64,000 bases of DNA, from NCBI RefSeq assembly GCF_052857255.1, contig NC_135498.1, positions 166,214,255 to 166,278,254 of the forward strand, written 5' to 3'. This stretch comes from Amblyomma americanum. Lineage: Eukaryota; Arthropoda; Arachnida; Ixodida; Ixodidae. Positions 12,051-21,969 of this stretch are shown here, piece after piece. Each line of letters opens with the position of its first letter. Position 1 is the first letter of the stretch. The translations under genes and the position numbers were made by a program. The notes under the pieces are model-generated. The model ran no database searches. It was not told the origin of the DNA and was given only the letters and a program-made list of their open reading frames with translations.

Positions 12051-13079
12051 CATGTATAAGTGTACGGATGCTGTACAGTTTTTGTTTAAAGCGCCCGGGG
12101 ATTATGTAGTCTTCGTATTGCACGTCCCCAACTAGTGAAATGCTGAACGCCCAGTTAGCCTTACGAGCAGTTTTGTTATGTATTAAAAAGTAGACATATA
12201 AATCAAATGAGAAGAGGTCGCGTAGGGCATCGCTGTGCTTTGGGGCCTCGTTCTGCACTGTTACACGCATTAACACATATGTTCCTAAATTTCTTGAAAT
12301 CATAAAAATTTGGTCTTTTGAGGTATCAATTATTTATTTCCCTTTGGTATTCAGAATCATCCTTTTATTGAATGAAATATTTTCTCGACATCGTCATTAA
12401 GCCGTCCTGCAATGCACAACACTAGACAGATGCACGACGTGTTGCGTGCACTTCACAAAACGTTTCACAACATCTATAATGTCACATTTCTTGTCACGCG
12501 TGGTGTTTTGGTCATCGCTATGCGCAAATCAAGATTGCTTTTCTTGCGGAATCAGAACGTAGTCGATGCGATTGAATCTGAGAACTGCTTCGAGCGGAGA
12601 TCGGCGCCTCTTGGTGAATGCATACCGCTCGACATTAACACGACAAAATTTTACTGCCCTTTGAACCTACGCTAGCGGCCTCAATGTTTTATACAATAAA
12701 ATTTGTAGAGTTACTGCATTACGTGCTGAGGCCGATTTTTTTTTGCCATTCACGGAAAGCGGCCTGTTTTGAGTAGTGTAAGAGAGCGCGACAGACTTAG
12801 ACGTGCAGCTCTTAAGGCTATGAAAACTATCGACTAGAAGCTGCCTCTGCGCCTACACCCCCATCACTCCTCCTAACTCCCCAACAGTGGCCCAGTGCCA
12901 TCCCTCCCTTGCATTAAACGCTTCATTCATTCATTCACTCTAAAACTGTCAGATGCGTAGGCGCGATCTGCGCAGGTGGAGTAGGCAGCAAAGTTTAGGT
13001 TGTGTGCGTTATAGAGCGCCATAATAATTTAACTGTGACTACAGTGAATTAAATCACCTTTTTTATTTTTTTATTTTAG
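12051..13079. other. Unassigned sequence with a possible LINE tail
   Basis: No gene is supported. A CATT-repeat stretch near 12925-12945, preceded by pyrimidine-rich sequence, could be the 3' tail of a LINE, but no coding part is recognisable. Confidence 0.4.
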
Positions 13080-13124
13080 GAGGTCAAGATTATATTGCGA
13101 AATCGAAGGGCGTGTACATCGAAG
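13080..13124 (+). other. Possible 45-bp exon flanked by splice signals
   Basis: A long T-rich tract ends in TTTTAG at 13074-13079. The following 45 bp (15 codons) are open in all three frames and end at a good donor, GTGAGC (13125-13130). One frame reads GQDYIAKSKGVYIE. I cannot identify a protein, and such acceptor-donor pairs also arise by chance, so this is only a candidate. Confidence 0.2.
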
Positions 13125-14473
13125 GTGAGCTCAGTGTTTAAGTTTTCTTTGGCAGAAAAGTGGTGTGGAAACTTCTTGAAGGTATGGCAACACTGAGCTC
13201 ACAGCTTCCGGCTCCCATCTTCGTTCGGTCGAGCAGTTGCGTAGCACGCGTTGTGTGATAAATTGTATGCCTAATATGGGTGAAGATGTCATGAATCTCG
13301 CGACTACAATTTCAAAATCCAAGCTGCAGCCGCTGCCCTGCTTTTGCCTCATATTTTACCACATTTAGGTCTTTTCTTGTCGCTTCGTCAGCGCCAGCAT
13401 GCTTCTTGCGTCGTCTGCTTCGCTTGAAGTTTGGCCCTGAAGATGGCAAAGATCGACACCGAGAAGTGCGTAGAAATGTCGATCTCTGTTCCTTTGTAGT
13501 TTTAATGCACGCATTTGGGCATCGATGCAAGCATCGTGCATTATCATCGTGGTTTTTTTTTTTCAAGTTGGCGAAACTTCGGCTGGTAGGGTGCCGAGCT
13601 TTTCGCGCTGCGTGCACACATATGCGAATTGGTCTGGGGCAATTTCTGTGGCACCTGAAGCTTTTTTGCGCTTCAGGGTTAAATTAGCAGCAGCACGCAG
13701 AGTAGTGTAATCAGACGCGGCAAGATGCATAATATCATCCCATGAAGTATATTGTGCGATGAAAATACGCGCTTTTCAACGTCGCTGTTATAAAGCCCGG
13801 CGCAGTTTGTTGATTTTCGCTTAGGTTCAGCGCCACGTTTTAAATGAGGCGGACGACGTGTGTAGCATATATTTCGCTGTTAACAATCAATATTAAATGT
13901 GGAAAAAAATTGCTTGCAATGTTGCAAGCAACACAGCAGCTTTTCTTTCTCTTTGCGCTTTACTCCGGTGGATGCCTAATAAAATGCGTAATTTTGACGT
14001 TGAATTTTTCGAACCACATTACCGATGAAGAAATTTTATACATACTGTTCTCACATTCGACGTTGACGGCCTTCAATTTCGCGATACCATTTTGCTCCCT
14101 AAAGTGGAAAATAAAAAGCTTATGAGGTAATTTTAGTTAATTAAACGTCTACATCTGGTGCCCTGTTTCCACCCTAGCATCGTCTCAGATCCAGCGGCCG
14201 ACGCCCAGCGGTGCCAATGTCAGACGCTTTCGAGCTTTCGTGTTAAGTGTGCTGACGGCGGCACATAGCGGCCGCCTTGCTGTATATTCGATATGCACTC
14301 ACATGCACCGGCGTATCTGCGACAGTTCTGACAAAAAAAATCTGTAAAGAGTTTAAAAAAAACCTTGTATACGCATCCAACACGTATTATCGCGCAAATG
14401 AGCATCGTCGATTCTCACAAGAACTTTATCGCAGACAAGCTGCCGCAGCGCCATCAGGACCTCGAAAGCTCTA
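13125..14473. other. Unassigned sequence
   Basis: Several overlapping short open frames occur (for example 13406-13687 plus and 13312-13617 minus), but none shows a known domain. No transposon signature was found. Confidence 0.45.
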
Positions 14474-15532
14474 GTTAGTTAGTTATATTGATTTCAATGG
14501 CTCAAAAGCGTCTCAGTCTATGATGCGCCAAACACAAGGTTACAGCTTTTGTTAAAGGTGGGGCTTTTTAAACCTAGAGTTTGTTTAAAACATTCGCTTC
14601 TCTGAGAATCTTAAAAATACTTGAAATATCAACCAGTGCCCGATCACCTAAAAGAAACATTGGGTGTAATGAGATGTGTATTCATTCTAGAATATTCTAA
14701 AATGTTTTTTTCCTTAGTTGCTCAAATTTTGTACATGAAATTAAAATGCGGTTCACGGTGAGTTCATCGCCACACATTTCACAGAGAGGTGCGTCTTGTT
14801 TTGTCAGAAGGAAGTTGTGCGTGCGGTGTGTGTCCAATGCGTAGCCGGCATAAAATATCTTCGGTAAAACGTACTTGATGGCTACTTGATTTCTATCCTC
14901 CTACAATGGGCTTTATAGAGTGCAGTTTGTTATTTTCTTGTTCTTCCCATGCAGCCTGCAACTTCTGAGTTTACTGCGCAGTAATTTCAAACAATCCCTG
15001 TGTGGTATGGTCACTTGTTTTATTTGACCAATTCCGGCTTGTGCTGCGCATGCATCTTCTCTCTCATTACCTTCAGTTCCAACGTGGCTAGGGACCCAGC
15101 AGAATATAATGTTGTGTTTTTGTTTTGTGGTTTTTCCTATGTCATGTATGATGTTTCCTATTGTGGGTTCAGCGGCTTTTCTAGAGTGCTGTGGTTTTAG
15201 TATACTCAGGGAATCGGTACAAAAGATGCAATTTTTTGTTCTCTCTTACTATTTATGCTAAGGGTTACAAAGATGGCGTGACACTCAGCAGTAAAGACGG
15301 ATTGGTACTGTGGCAGTCGTATATATTTTTATTTTTTTCCTTGATTTACTGCACATCCAACACGAATTTCGATTTTTGAGCTTTCAGTGTGAAATTCAGT
15401 GTAAGTGGAATATTTTTCTTCTAGTGCAAATAATTCTTCTAGTATGTATGCGGCGTTTCCTTCATGTGTAGATGTGTCGCTGTGAACTCACATACTGAAG
15501 GTAGGCTGTACCATGGTGGCAAATATTCATAT
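14474..15532 (-). pseudogene. LINE-D 3' part: RNase H and C-terminal region (I-type LINE)
   Basis: On the minus strand this contains a decayed RNase H domain: VGCAV near 15325, FTAECHAIF near 15275, a TDSLSIL block near 15215, and FCWVPSHVGTEGNEREDACA at about 15100-15040. A C-terminal zinc-like segment follows (LTKQDAPLCEMCGDELTVN, about 14810-14750). The 3' end carries an AACT-repeat tail at 14473-14488. It continues across Gypsy-1 into 21103-21860, so the two pieces were one element. Frameshifts and stops are present. RNase H after the RT is typical of I-group LINEs. Confidence 0.75.
15529..15532. repeat. Gypsy-1 target-site duplication, left copy
   Basis: The 4 bp ATAT immediately precede the 5' LTR, and the same 4 bp follow the 3' LTR at 21103-21106. 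A 4-bp duplication fits Gypsy-type integrases and fixes the element's limits. Confidence 0.85.
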
Positions 15533-15833
15533 TGGCGCGTGCTCATGGGAGCGCGCCGACGATGAAGACGAAGTGTGCGTGTGCCGGTGGACAAAGAGAA
15601 AGTGTGTGTGTGGTTCGGACAGCCATCTTATCAGACTACATACTATTTCCACTGCTTTTCCCGTCAAAAGTTTCCTGTATCCAGTAATTAACCGCCTGTG
15701 TCTTGGCCACTCCCCCGTAGTGGGTATGTGCCAGCAACGTCTGAGGCCTTCCTTCCTTCCTTCCTTGTGAGTTCCCTGCTGTGCGCTGGACTTCGCTGAG
15801 ACTGTGACCTGTGCCGGTCCTGTCTTCGTTACA
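15533..15833 (+). repeat. Gypsy-1 5' LTR with 137-bp insertion
   Basis: The LTR starts TGGCGCGTGC and ends CGTTACA (TG...CA). Positions 15533-15629 match 20939-21035 and 15767-15833 match 21036-21102. The segment 15630-15766 has no counterpart in the 3' LTR, so the true LTR length is 164 bp. Confidence 0.95.
15630..15766 (+). mobile_element. LINE 3' tail inserted in the Gypsy-1 5' LTR
   Basis: This 137-bp segment is present only in the 5' LTR. It ends in a (CCTT)n tract (15748-15766) preceded by GTAGTGGGTATGTGCCAGC, which looks like the 3' end of an I-type LINE. The insertion must postdate Gypsy-1 integration, because both LTRs are copied from one template. A clear target duplication is not visible. 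Confidence 0.6.
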
Positions 15834-15837
15834 TTTT

Positions 15838-15849
15838 TGGTGGAGGTGC
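15838..15849 (+). promoter_or_regulatory. Gypsy-1 primer-binding segment
   Basis: TGGTGGAGGTGC starts 4 nt after the 5' LTR and would pair with a tRNA 3' end terminating in CCA. The same 12 nt lie 2 nt after the Gypsy-2 5' LTR (27455-27466). I did not assign the tRNA. Confidence 0.7.
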
Positions 15850-15888
15850 TGGGTACTTTCCAACATCTACGTGCCCCGAAGGCTCTCT

Positions 15889-17253
15889 ATGAACACGGAT
15901 TTGACTCCGATTCATCGCAGTACGAGCCGCCGAATCCAAGGTCAGTCACCAGAGTACGGTCCGTTATCCCCTAGGACCAGGGCTCCAGCTGCGACGCGCA
16001 GGACTGACGCGGCACCTATGGCTAGCAACGGAGACGCGGCAGCTATGGCTGACAACGGGAACTCAGTTGCTCATTTCCTGGTCCTCCAGCCGCGAACGCC
16101 GCCGACCTTCCATGGCGAAGTGTTTGAGGACGCGGAGGACTGGCTTGACCAGTTCGAGCGCGTTGCCAGGTACAACGGCTGGGATGCGGAGCGGAAGCTG
16201 CACAATGTTTACTTCGCTCTTGACGACTCGGCGCGGACGTGGTACGAGAACCACGAGACAACGTTTCCTTCTTGGGAACGGTTCCGTAGCCAGTTGCTGG
16301 CGACCTACGTCAACACCGACCGTCGGGAACGAGCTGAGTCGGCGCTGCAGTCAAGGAACCAGCGACCCAATGAGAGCGTCGCAATGTATTATGAGGACAT
16401 GACACGACTGTTCAGAAGGGCGGATCCAAACATGGCCGAGGACAAGAAAGTGCGCCACCTGATGCGCGGGATAAAAGAAGAACTGTTTGCTGGGCTTGTG
16501 CGAAACCCACCTAACACCACTTCGGAGTTTCTATCGGAGGCCACTACCGTCGAAAAGACCCTGCAACAACGCGCCCGCTATTACAATCGCGCCGTGAACA
16601 CCGTATCAACTGCCGACTTTGCGCCAGCCTCCAGCGACTCCGCTGACACCCTTCGGGAGCTGGTCCGATCTATCGTCAAAGAAGAGCTGCACAAAATGCG
16701 CCTCTCTGCCCAGTCGCAGCCGCAGTGCCCATCGTTGGCACAAATTATCCGAGAGGAAGTGCAGCAGGTGGTCCCTGAACCTGTTGCCCCAGCTGCCCTT
16801 ACACCGACGCCCCCGCGCCAGACGTACGCGTCGGTACTCCGACAGAACTGCGACCTCGCCCCTTGGAGCACAAGCCCATCTGCATCGGCTTTCCAGCCGC
16901 GGCCCCCGCCTGTCCCTGTGTTGCCCGAGGCCAGACTGCGGAAGACGGACGTGTGGCGGGCACCTGACCAGCGGCCCCTTTGCTACCACTGCGGTGAGGC
17001 TGGCCATATCTTGCGGTGGTGCCCTTATCGCCGAGCTGGAATTCGCGGATTTCATCCGCGAGTCCCCTGTCCGCCCAATGGCGAACGGCCCCGCGAAATT
17101 GAGGAGCACCTGTCAACGCGCCGGGATCACACTCACACTGATTTCCCTCGCCCTGACTACCGCCCACCAACCTCTACCCGCTATCGTTCGCCGAGTCCCC
17201 GTCCTTCGACAAGCCGTTTCAGCCGCTCACCAAGTCCTCGCCGGGGAAACTAG
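15889..17253 (+). CDS. gag: Gypsy-1 Gag polyprotein
   Basis: This is the structural protein that forms the retrotransposon particle and binds RNA. The frame is open from within the LTR. I chose the ATG at 15889 ([10 protein letters not shown]), which lies after the primer-binding segment, giving 454 residues plus stop; MASNG at 16018 is an alternative start. The retrotransposon gag core lies around residues 50-210 ([40 protein letters not shown]). A CCHC zinc knuckle ([14 protein letters not shown]) is at 16981-17022, and an Arg/Ser/Pro-rich tail closes the protein. The stop TAG at 17251 lies directly after a GGGAAAC slippery heptamer, so a fraction of ribosomes would continue into pol. No break is seen. 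Confidence 0.92.
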   Translation: MNTDLTPIHRSTSRRIQGQSPEYGPLSPRTRAPAATRRTDAAPMASNGDAAAMADNGNSVAHFLVLQPRTPPTFHGEVFEDAEDWLDQFERVARYNGWDAERKLHNVYFALDDSARTWYENHETTFPSWERFRSQLLATYVNTDRRERAESALQSRNQRPNESVAMYYEDMTRLFRRADPNMAEDKKVRHLMRGIKEELFAGLVRNPPNTTSEFLSEATTVEKTLQQRARYYNRAVNTVSTADFAPASSDSADTLRELVRSIVKEELHKMRLSAQSQPQCPSLAQIIREEVQQVVPEPVAPAALTPTPPRQTYASVLRQNCDLAPWSTSPSASAFQPRPPPVPVLPEARLRKTDVWRAPDQRPLCYHCGEAGHILRWCPYRRAGIRGFHPRVPCPPNGERPREIEEHLSTRRDHTHTDFPRPDYRPPTSTRYRSPSPRPSTSRFSRSPSPRRGN

Positions 17254-17283
17254 ACCCAGCGGCCTGCGGAGGTAAGGCCGCTG
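17244..17283 (+). promoter_or_regulatory. -1 ribosomal frameshift signal (GGGAAAC plus stem-loop)
   Basis: The heptamer GGGAAAC is at 17244-17250, with the gag frame reading G GGA AAC then TAG. After a 6-nt spacer, CAGCGGCC (17257-17264) pairs perfectly with GGCCGCTG (17276-17283) around an 11-nt loop. Slipping back one base gives GGG AAA, and the pol frame is then open without a stop into the protease motif at 17418. Loop bases GGAGG (17268-17272) could also pair with CCTCC (17304-17308) to make an H-type pseudoknot. The same heptamer is known from simian retrovirus gag-pro shifts. Confidence 0.85.
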
Positions 17284-20200
17284 ACGAGCGAACAGCCGAA
17301 CATCCTCCATCGCGTTCCCGACCAGACGACGGCTATCAAACGAGGACACGTGACGATCACAAAGGATGTGCAGCTTCGGACTTACCGGTCGATATCGACG
17401 ATTTAGCAGTTACGGCATTGGTTGATACGGGAGCGGACTATTCGGTTATGAGCAACGAGCTAGCAAAAGAACTGAGGAAAGTTTTAACCGCGTGGACTGG
17501 GCCTCAGATTCGCACAGCTGGTGGGCACCTAATTACCCCTGTTGGCCGGTGTACGGGGAGAGTTACAATCGACGGATTTGTTTACGTTTGTGACTTTGTT
17601 GTCCTACCTCACTGTTCGTGCGATGTCATTCTCGGCCTGGACTTTTTACAAGCTAACGGCGCCGTTATCAATTTACAAGAGCCGCGTGTGACGTTTTCGC
17701 CGACGCAAGCAATTGAAATAGCCGACCCAGACGACTCCAGGATACCCGCCCTGCGTATTGCTGCTGATGACGTGACGGTGCCTCCGCGGTGCAGCATGAT
17801 GGTCCCCGTGCGAAGTGACTCGCCCGGTGATCGAGACGTTATGGCAGAGAGAAACGTCAGCCTTCTACTCGAGAAAGGAATCTGCGCTGCAAGAGGGCTT
17901 GTTCGCTTACGGGATCGCTCTGCGACACTCTTGATCACCAACTTCGGAACAGAGTTCCAGCCTATTGCGAAAGGAACGGCAGTCGCATACGTTACCGACT
18001 TCGTTGAGCCCGCAGAAATACGTGCTCTGGAGCTACCGTCGCCGGACGGACGCGATGCAGCAGCCGTTCTGTCTACCGTGGACAATAATCACGGCTTGTC
18101 GGTGGGTCAGAAGCAGCGCTTGTTAGAGCTCCTTCACGATTTCGCAGAGTGCTTCGCCACGACATCAAAGCTAGGGCGCACCCCGGTAGCCAAACACCGC
18201 ATCATCGTCAACGAGGAGACTAGCCCCATATCCCAACACCCGTACAGAGTGTCGCCGGTGGAACGGGAGGCTATACGATCCCAAGTGCAAGAAATGCTTG
18301 CAGACGACGTAGTCCAGCCATCCACGAGCCCCTGGGCTTCGCCTGTGGTATTGGTGAAGAAAAAAGATAACACCTTGCGATTCTGCGTCGATTATCGGAA
18401 GTTGAATCGTGTCACGAAACGCGACGTTTACCCCCTTCCACGTATCGACGACGCCTTGGATCGACTGCGTGACGCTAAATATTTTTCTTCACTCGACCTT
18501 AACAATGGCTACTGGCAGATCGAAGTGGACGAAAGGGACAGAGAGAAGACAGCGTTCGTGACACCTGACGGCCTTTATGAATTCAAAGTGCTTCCCTTTG
18601 GACTCAGTTCTGTGCCAGCAACCTTCCAACGCATGATGGACACCGTCCTTTCTGGGCTGAAATGGCAGACATGCCTAGTGTACCTTGATGATGTTGTCAT
18701 TTTTGCTCCTAGCTTCGAGGAACACCTCAACCGGCTGCGAATGGTGTTACAGGCGCTCCGTTCGGCACAGTTGACGATAAAGCCACAAAAGTGTCACTTT
18801 GGTTTCGAAGAGCTCAGTTTTCTTGGTCACGTGATAAGCGCTGACGGAGTCCGTCCTGACCCGGAGAAGACTGCCGCTGTGGCACAGTTCCCGCGCCCAA
18901 CCGACAAAAAGTCCGTTCATAGGTTTCTGGGCCTCTGTGCCTATTACAGACGTTTCGTTGAAAACTTTTCCACAATTGCCGAGCCCCTTACAATGCTTAA
19001 TAGAGACAATGTATCTTTTGTGTGGCATGATGATCAGGAATCTGCCTTCAACGAGCTACGCAGCCGCCTACAAACTGTCCCAATACTCGCCCATTTTGAT
19101 GAACGAGCTGCCACTGAAATTCATACTGACGTCAGCAATGCTGGTCTCGGCGCTATTCTCGTTCAGTGGCAGGATGGCAACGAGAAAGTCATAGCGTACG
19201 CCAGCCGCTCCCTCTCGAAAGCAGAGGCAAACTACTCTACCACAGAGAAGGAATGCCTTGCGGTAGTGTGGGCGATTAGCAAGTTCCGACCATATCTCTA
19301 TGGTCGCCCGTTTCGAGCTGTCAGTGACCATCATTCGTTATGCTGGCTAGCCAATCTCAAAGACCCTTCGGGACGGCTTGCGAGATGGAGCCTTCGCCTC
19401 CAGGAATACGACATCACGGTAGTGTACAAGTCCGGCCGTAAGCACAATGACGCCGATTGTTTGTCACGTGCACCTACCGACGTTGCTCCGGCCGAAGCGG
19501 AGGACGACTTCCCGTTTTTGCTCTCGTCACGTCGTCCGATATGGCCCGGCGTCAACGGGCTAACTCAGAGCTGCGTCCGCTCATCGAGCATCTGGAGGGC
19601 CTTAACGTCGCTGTTCCGCGGATTTTCGTTCGAGGTTTGGGTTCCTACAGTCTCCGAGATGGCGTCCTTTACAAGAGGAACTTCGCCCATAACACGGAAA
19701 CCTTTCTTCTGGTTGTGCCATCCGAACTCCGTCCAGAAATCTTGCACGCCTGCCACGACGAGCCATCGGCTGGCCATTTGGGTGTTACGCGGACGTATGC
19801 CCGCATTCGTGCGAAGTATTACTGGCCAAAGTTGCTCTCATCAGTCCAGCAATATGTGAGGACCTGCCGTGACTGCCAGCGACGAAAGACACCACCAGTT
19901 AAACCCGCAGGGCTTCTCCAGCCCATCTCACCGCCTACAACACCTTTCCAACAAGTGGGCATAGACTTGCTGGGCCCATTCCCATTGTCTTCCTCTGGGA
20001 ACAAATGGATTGTTGTGGTGACGGACTACTTAACGCGGTACGCCGAGACACAGGCGCTCCCCCACGCTAGTGCTGCAGAAGTGGCTCAGTTTTTTATGAC
20101 ATCAATCGTCTTGCGTCACGGTGCGTCATCAGTCGTCATCACGGACCGTGGAACCGCCTTTACGGCGGCATTAATGCAATCTCTCTTCGAACTCACCCAC

Positions 20201-20836
20201 ACCAGTCACCGGAAGACAACAGCCTATCATCCCCAAACAAACGGCTTGACTGAACGCCTCAACCGGACGCTTGCAGATATGCTTGCTATGTATGTCGACG
20301 TTGAGCATCGTACGTGGGACGAAGTTCTTCCTTATGCAACCTTCGCCTACAATACGGCAGAACAGGAGACTACCCGTCTTACACCTTTCCAGCTGGTCTA
20401 CGGACGGTGTGTCACTACCATGCTGGATGCTATGCTACCCGCTGCTCACAACGACGGAGACATCGGCCCCTACGCTGACGTTGACACATTCGTCCAGCGG
20501 GCTGAAGAAGCCCGCCAACTCGCAAGGTGCCGGATTCGACATCAACAACAACTCGACGCTGGTCGCTAAAACCTCCGACACCGATGCGTTCGGTACGAGC
20601 CCGGCGACTCTGTATGGGTATGGACACCTGTGCGCCGCCGCGGACTCTCCGAAAAGCTCCTCCGACGCTACTTCGGTCCGTACGAGGTGGTTCGTCGTAT
20701 AAGTGATGTCACATACGAAGTTTTTCCGCGGGACACGACCTCCTCACCACGTCGGCGCCATCCGACCGAGACTGTCCACGTGGTGCGCATGAAGCCCTAC
20801 CATGACAGGCTGCAACCCGCCGCTTTACCAGCTTAA
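17245..20836 (+). pseudogene. pol: Gypsy-1 Pol polyprotein, broken
   Basis: Domains in order are aspartic protease ([10 protein letters not shown], 17418), RT (VDYRKLN, then YLDD at 18681-18692), RNase H ([12 protein letters not shown] near 19120), integrase zinc finger (HX5-7H near 19744, CRDC near 19866), and integrase core with D (GIDLLG near 19960), D (TDRG near 20142) and E (TERLNR near 20250). A GPY/F-type C-terminus (YFGPYEVV) lies near 20670. The frame is the gag frame -1. It is broken by a one-base shift around 19510-19520 (T-run, consistent with a 1-nt loss), between RNase H and integrase, and by a TAA at 20567-20569 in the integrase C-terminus. Catalytic residues themselves look intact. 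Confidence 0.93.
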
Positions 20837-20925
20837 CAGCTCTCTGTATTCTCTGCCGTCCGCCTTCTATACCGAACATTACCTTTGCTGTCCGTGTTCG
20901 TTTCCGGCGTCGGGCCGCCGCCTTG

Positions 20926-20938
20926 ATGGAGGGGGTAA
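20926..20938 (+). promoter_or_regulatory. Gypsy-1 polypurine tract
   Basis: GATGGAGGGGGTA lies directly upstream of the 3' LTR. This position and composition fit the primer for plus-strand DNA synthesis. Confidence 0.8.
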
Positions 20939-21102
20939 TGGCGCGTGCTCATGGGAGCGCGCCGACGATGAAGACGAAGTGTGCGTGTGCCGGTGGACAA
21001 AGACGAAGTGTGTGTGTGGTTCGGACAGCCATCTTGTGAGTTCCCTGCTGTGCGCTGGACTTCGCTGAGACCGTGATCTGTGCCGGTCCTGTCTTCGTTA
21101 CA
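20939..21102 (+). repeat. Gypsy-1 3' LTR
   Basis: This 164-bp LTR (TGGCGCG...TTACA) matches the 5' LTR apart from about four substitutions and the inserted tail. It is followed by the ATAT duplication at 21103-21106. Confidence 0.95.
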
Positions 21103-21860
21103 ATATCTATGTGCAATATTCCGTAGAGCATCTAGTAGTCCTTACTCTTCGCGTTTATCTTCAAAGCGCAGTATTAGTGGACTAATGAAATGTGGTTTGT
21201 TGTTGAATGATCTTTTAGATGGGCACTTGGTAACAATGGGATGGCAGATATGTTTAGGAAGAGAACGCGTATTTAGGACGTACGCGCATATAAGTGCTAC
21301 TCTTAGATCCTCTAGTGAGTGCTCAATAGCTTCAACGTAAAGACTGTTTACCGGGGATGTTCTATATGCTCCAGTTGATAGTCGCAGACCAATGTTATTA
21401 ACCGGGTCCAATCCCTTCAAGTAGGATGCACTTGCTGAACCATGTACTACGCACCCTAGTGCAGCTTGGAGCGCGCCAGAGAGCGATAGATTTGTAATAG
21501 GCATGCTCTATCGGACCCCCCTTTAATATATTATGGGCTTTGGATGCTTTCTTTTTAAGGTTGTTAATGTGTGGATGAAAGGGGAGTTTCTTCTAAAACG
21601 TGACGCCTAAAAATTTGAGTTCTTGTTTAATTGGTAGTGCGGTTTGGTTCAAGTATAGATTGGAATCGACCTGTAGCCCTTGTCGCAATGAGAACAGAAC
21701 AGCTACTGTTTCCAGAGGAGAAAACTTGAATCCATTTCTATCTGTCCAAGCAGGCAGTTTATTTAAAGTAAATTGTATTTTTCTCGCACAGGTCGCTATG
21801 CTGCAGGAAGTGCCAAGCTACCTGTAGGTCGGCTACATAAACCGAATGCATTATGAACTT
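21103..21860 (-). pseudogene. LINE-D 5' part: RT C-terminal half (I-type LINE)
   Basis: The minus strand reads a decayed RT end. A YVADLQ stretch near 21830 may be a mutated YxDD box. Further on, GSASASYLKGLDPVNNIGLR and STGAYRTSPVNSLYVEA at about 21435-21320 form a connection region also seen at 39700-39960. It is 5'-truncated near 21860 and continues beyond Gypsy-1 at 15532, so Gypsy-1 landed between the RT and RNase H domains. Stops and frameshifts are frequent. Confidence 0.75.
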
Positions 21861-21969
21861 ACTTGGGTATTACTTTAGCCCTCGAAAGTTCTCTGTGCCC
21901 ACACTTGACATACTGCCTTCGTTTGCAACGAGGTAAACGAGAACTCATGGCGAGTACTGTTATCACTTT

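Larger units (their letters stand above)
15533..21102 (+). mobile_element. Gypsy-1: full-length Ty3/Gypsy LTR retrotransposon
   Basis: The order is 5' LTR, primer-binding segment, gag, pol (protease, RT, RNase H, integrase), polypurine tract and 3' LTR, flanked by an ATAT duplication. The insertion splits the minus-strand LINE-D. The LTRs differ at about four of 164 aligned positions, so it is not brand new. The 5' LTR carries an extra 137-bp insertion. Pol is broken by a frameshift and a stop, so this copy is not autonomous, although its gag is open. Confidence 0.95.

Noticed and set aside
16606..17170. Long minus-strand frames over Gypsy-1 gag
   Set aside because: They are shadows of GC-rich gag and have no domain of their own.
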